The notes under the pieces are model-generated. The model was not told where the DNA came from, did not search any database, and was given only the letters and a program-made list of their open reading frames with translations. Position numbers and translations under genes: made by a program. Shown piece after piece: positions 63,666 to 64,000 of a stretch of DNA of 64,000 nucleotides (position 1 is the stretch's first letter; the number at the start of each line of letters is the position of its first letter). This stretch comes from Afifella aestuarii (GTDB lineage: Bacteria > Pseudomonadota > Alphaproteobacteria > Rhizobiales > Afifellaceae), in contig NZ_SAUF01000005.1 in NCBI RefSeq assembly GCF_004023665.1, positions 186,001 to 250,000 of the forward strand, written 5' to 3'.

Positions 63666-64000
63666 TCAACCGGACGCAAGCCAGGATGTCAGTTTGTCGA
63701 GTGTTTCCTGCGAGACGAGCGCCAGCGTCTTGTCGTCGACGGCCGACCACGGATCGCTCGCCTTGCGCTCAATCATGATCTTTCCGGCAATCCGATGCAC
63801 GCGCTTCAAATCGGGCGACAGCACATCCCAGACATACACGACGAGTGTTCCGTCATCTTCAGCGACAGCCGAAAGATAACCCTTCATCGTGTAATTGGCG
63901 GTCGCGTCCTGAAAGTTGGTCAGCGCGATCCCGCGACTCGTCGCGCCGCGTGCCACTTCGACGGCAAGTGCGTCTGCGATTTTCTGGGGTGGTCCGGTCA
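63666..64000 (-). CDS. Hypothetical protein, 5' end beyond the window
   Basis: The frame is open from base 64000 to a stop at 63666-63668, giving 111 codons (IADALAVEVARGATSRG ... LDKLTSWLASG). A possible GTG start exists at 63956, but codons upstream of it are also open and similar in composition, so the true start is probably outside the window. The segment has a beta-rich part (YTMKGYLSAVAEDDGTLVVY, VWDVLSPDLKRVHRI) and ends in a short helix. I do not recognise the family. It lies upstream of prs on the same strand and may be a secreted or lipoprotein-type protein, but no signal sequence is visible. Confidence 0.65.
   Translation of the reverse strand, partial: TGPPQKIADALAVEVARGATSRGIALTNFQDATANYTMKGYLSAVAEDDGTLVVYVWDVLSPDLKRVHRIAGKIMIERKASDPWSAVDDKTLALVSQETLDKLTSWLASG

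Overview
This is a GC-rich chromosomal window from an aerobic alphaproteobacterium, most likely of the order Hyphomicrobiales (Rhizobiales). The assignment is an inference from the gene content: a petA-petB-petC bc1 operon, oxygen-dependent hemF, a moxR-DUF58-DUF4159 operon divergent from DUF1285-NUDIX-cca, a four-gene Anbu operon, and rplY-pth-ychF. I see no phage, insertion sequence, integrase or CRISPR array.

Layout. 1-5.3 kb is a glycan assembly locus: a truncated GT4 glycosyltransferase, two GT2 glycosyltransferases and a Wzx-like flippase on the minus strand, divergent from an outer-membrane polysaccharide export lipoprotein. 5.4-20.2 kb is a signalling and exopolysaccharide region. It holds a hybrid histidine kinase with REC and HPt domains, preceded by a cysteine-free protein of molybdopterin-domain fold, and a free-standing HPt protein. 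It also holds a six-gene operon (REC, secreted putative glycan hydrolase, REC, TPR/YaiO outer-membrane barrel, HEAT-repeat membrane protein, processive GT2 synthase) in which five genes overlap. A 1287-residue MASE1/CHASE/PAS hybrid kinase is transcribed away from that operon. I read this as a phosphorelay-controlled, Pga-like polysaccharide synthesis and secretion system, and it is the best candidate here for something not well described.

20.2-27 kb carries a tRNA with CAT anticodon, a COQ10/RatA-type START protein, an orphan tetraheme NapC-like cytochrome with a small monoheme cytochrome, DUF3309 and DUF6065 proteins, methylmalonate-semialdehyde dehydrogenase, a decayed LysR gene, and a TetR/cupin divergent pair with a candidate operator. 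27-31.2 kb is the Anbu proteasome-like operon (Anbu, transglutaminase, alpha-E, ATP-grasp). 31.4-39.4 kb is mixed housekeeping and stress genes: an L,D-transpeptidase, an alpha/beta hydrolase, a triheme cytochrome, a YbaK deacylase, a phosphoesterase, a NUDIX hydrolase, a glutathionyl-hydroquinone reductase, a GNAT acetyltransferase and a bacterioferritin lacking the heme-ligand methionine.

39.5-48.8 kb holds the MoxR/DUF58/DUF4159/VWA operon and the divergent DUF1285-NUDIX-cca operon. 48.9-56.8 kb holds DUF1059, hemF, an HdeD-like protein, a small unknown, trmL, an ABC exporter and the bc1 complex genes with a strong terminator. 57-64 kb holds apt, two overlapping MaoC genes, a 14-bp tandem repeat, ychF, pth, rplY, chrA, prs and the 3' part of an unidentified gene.
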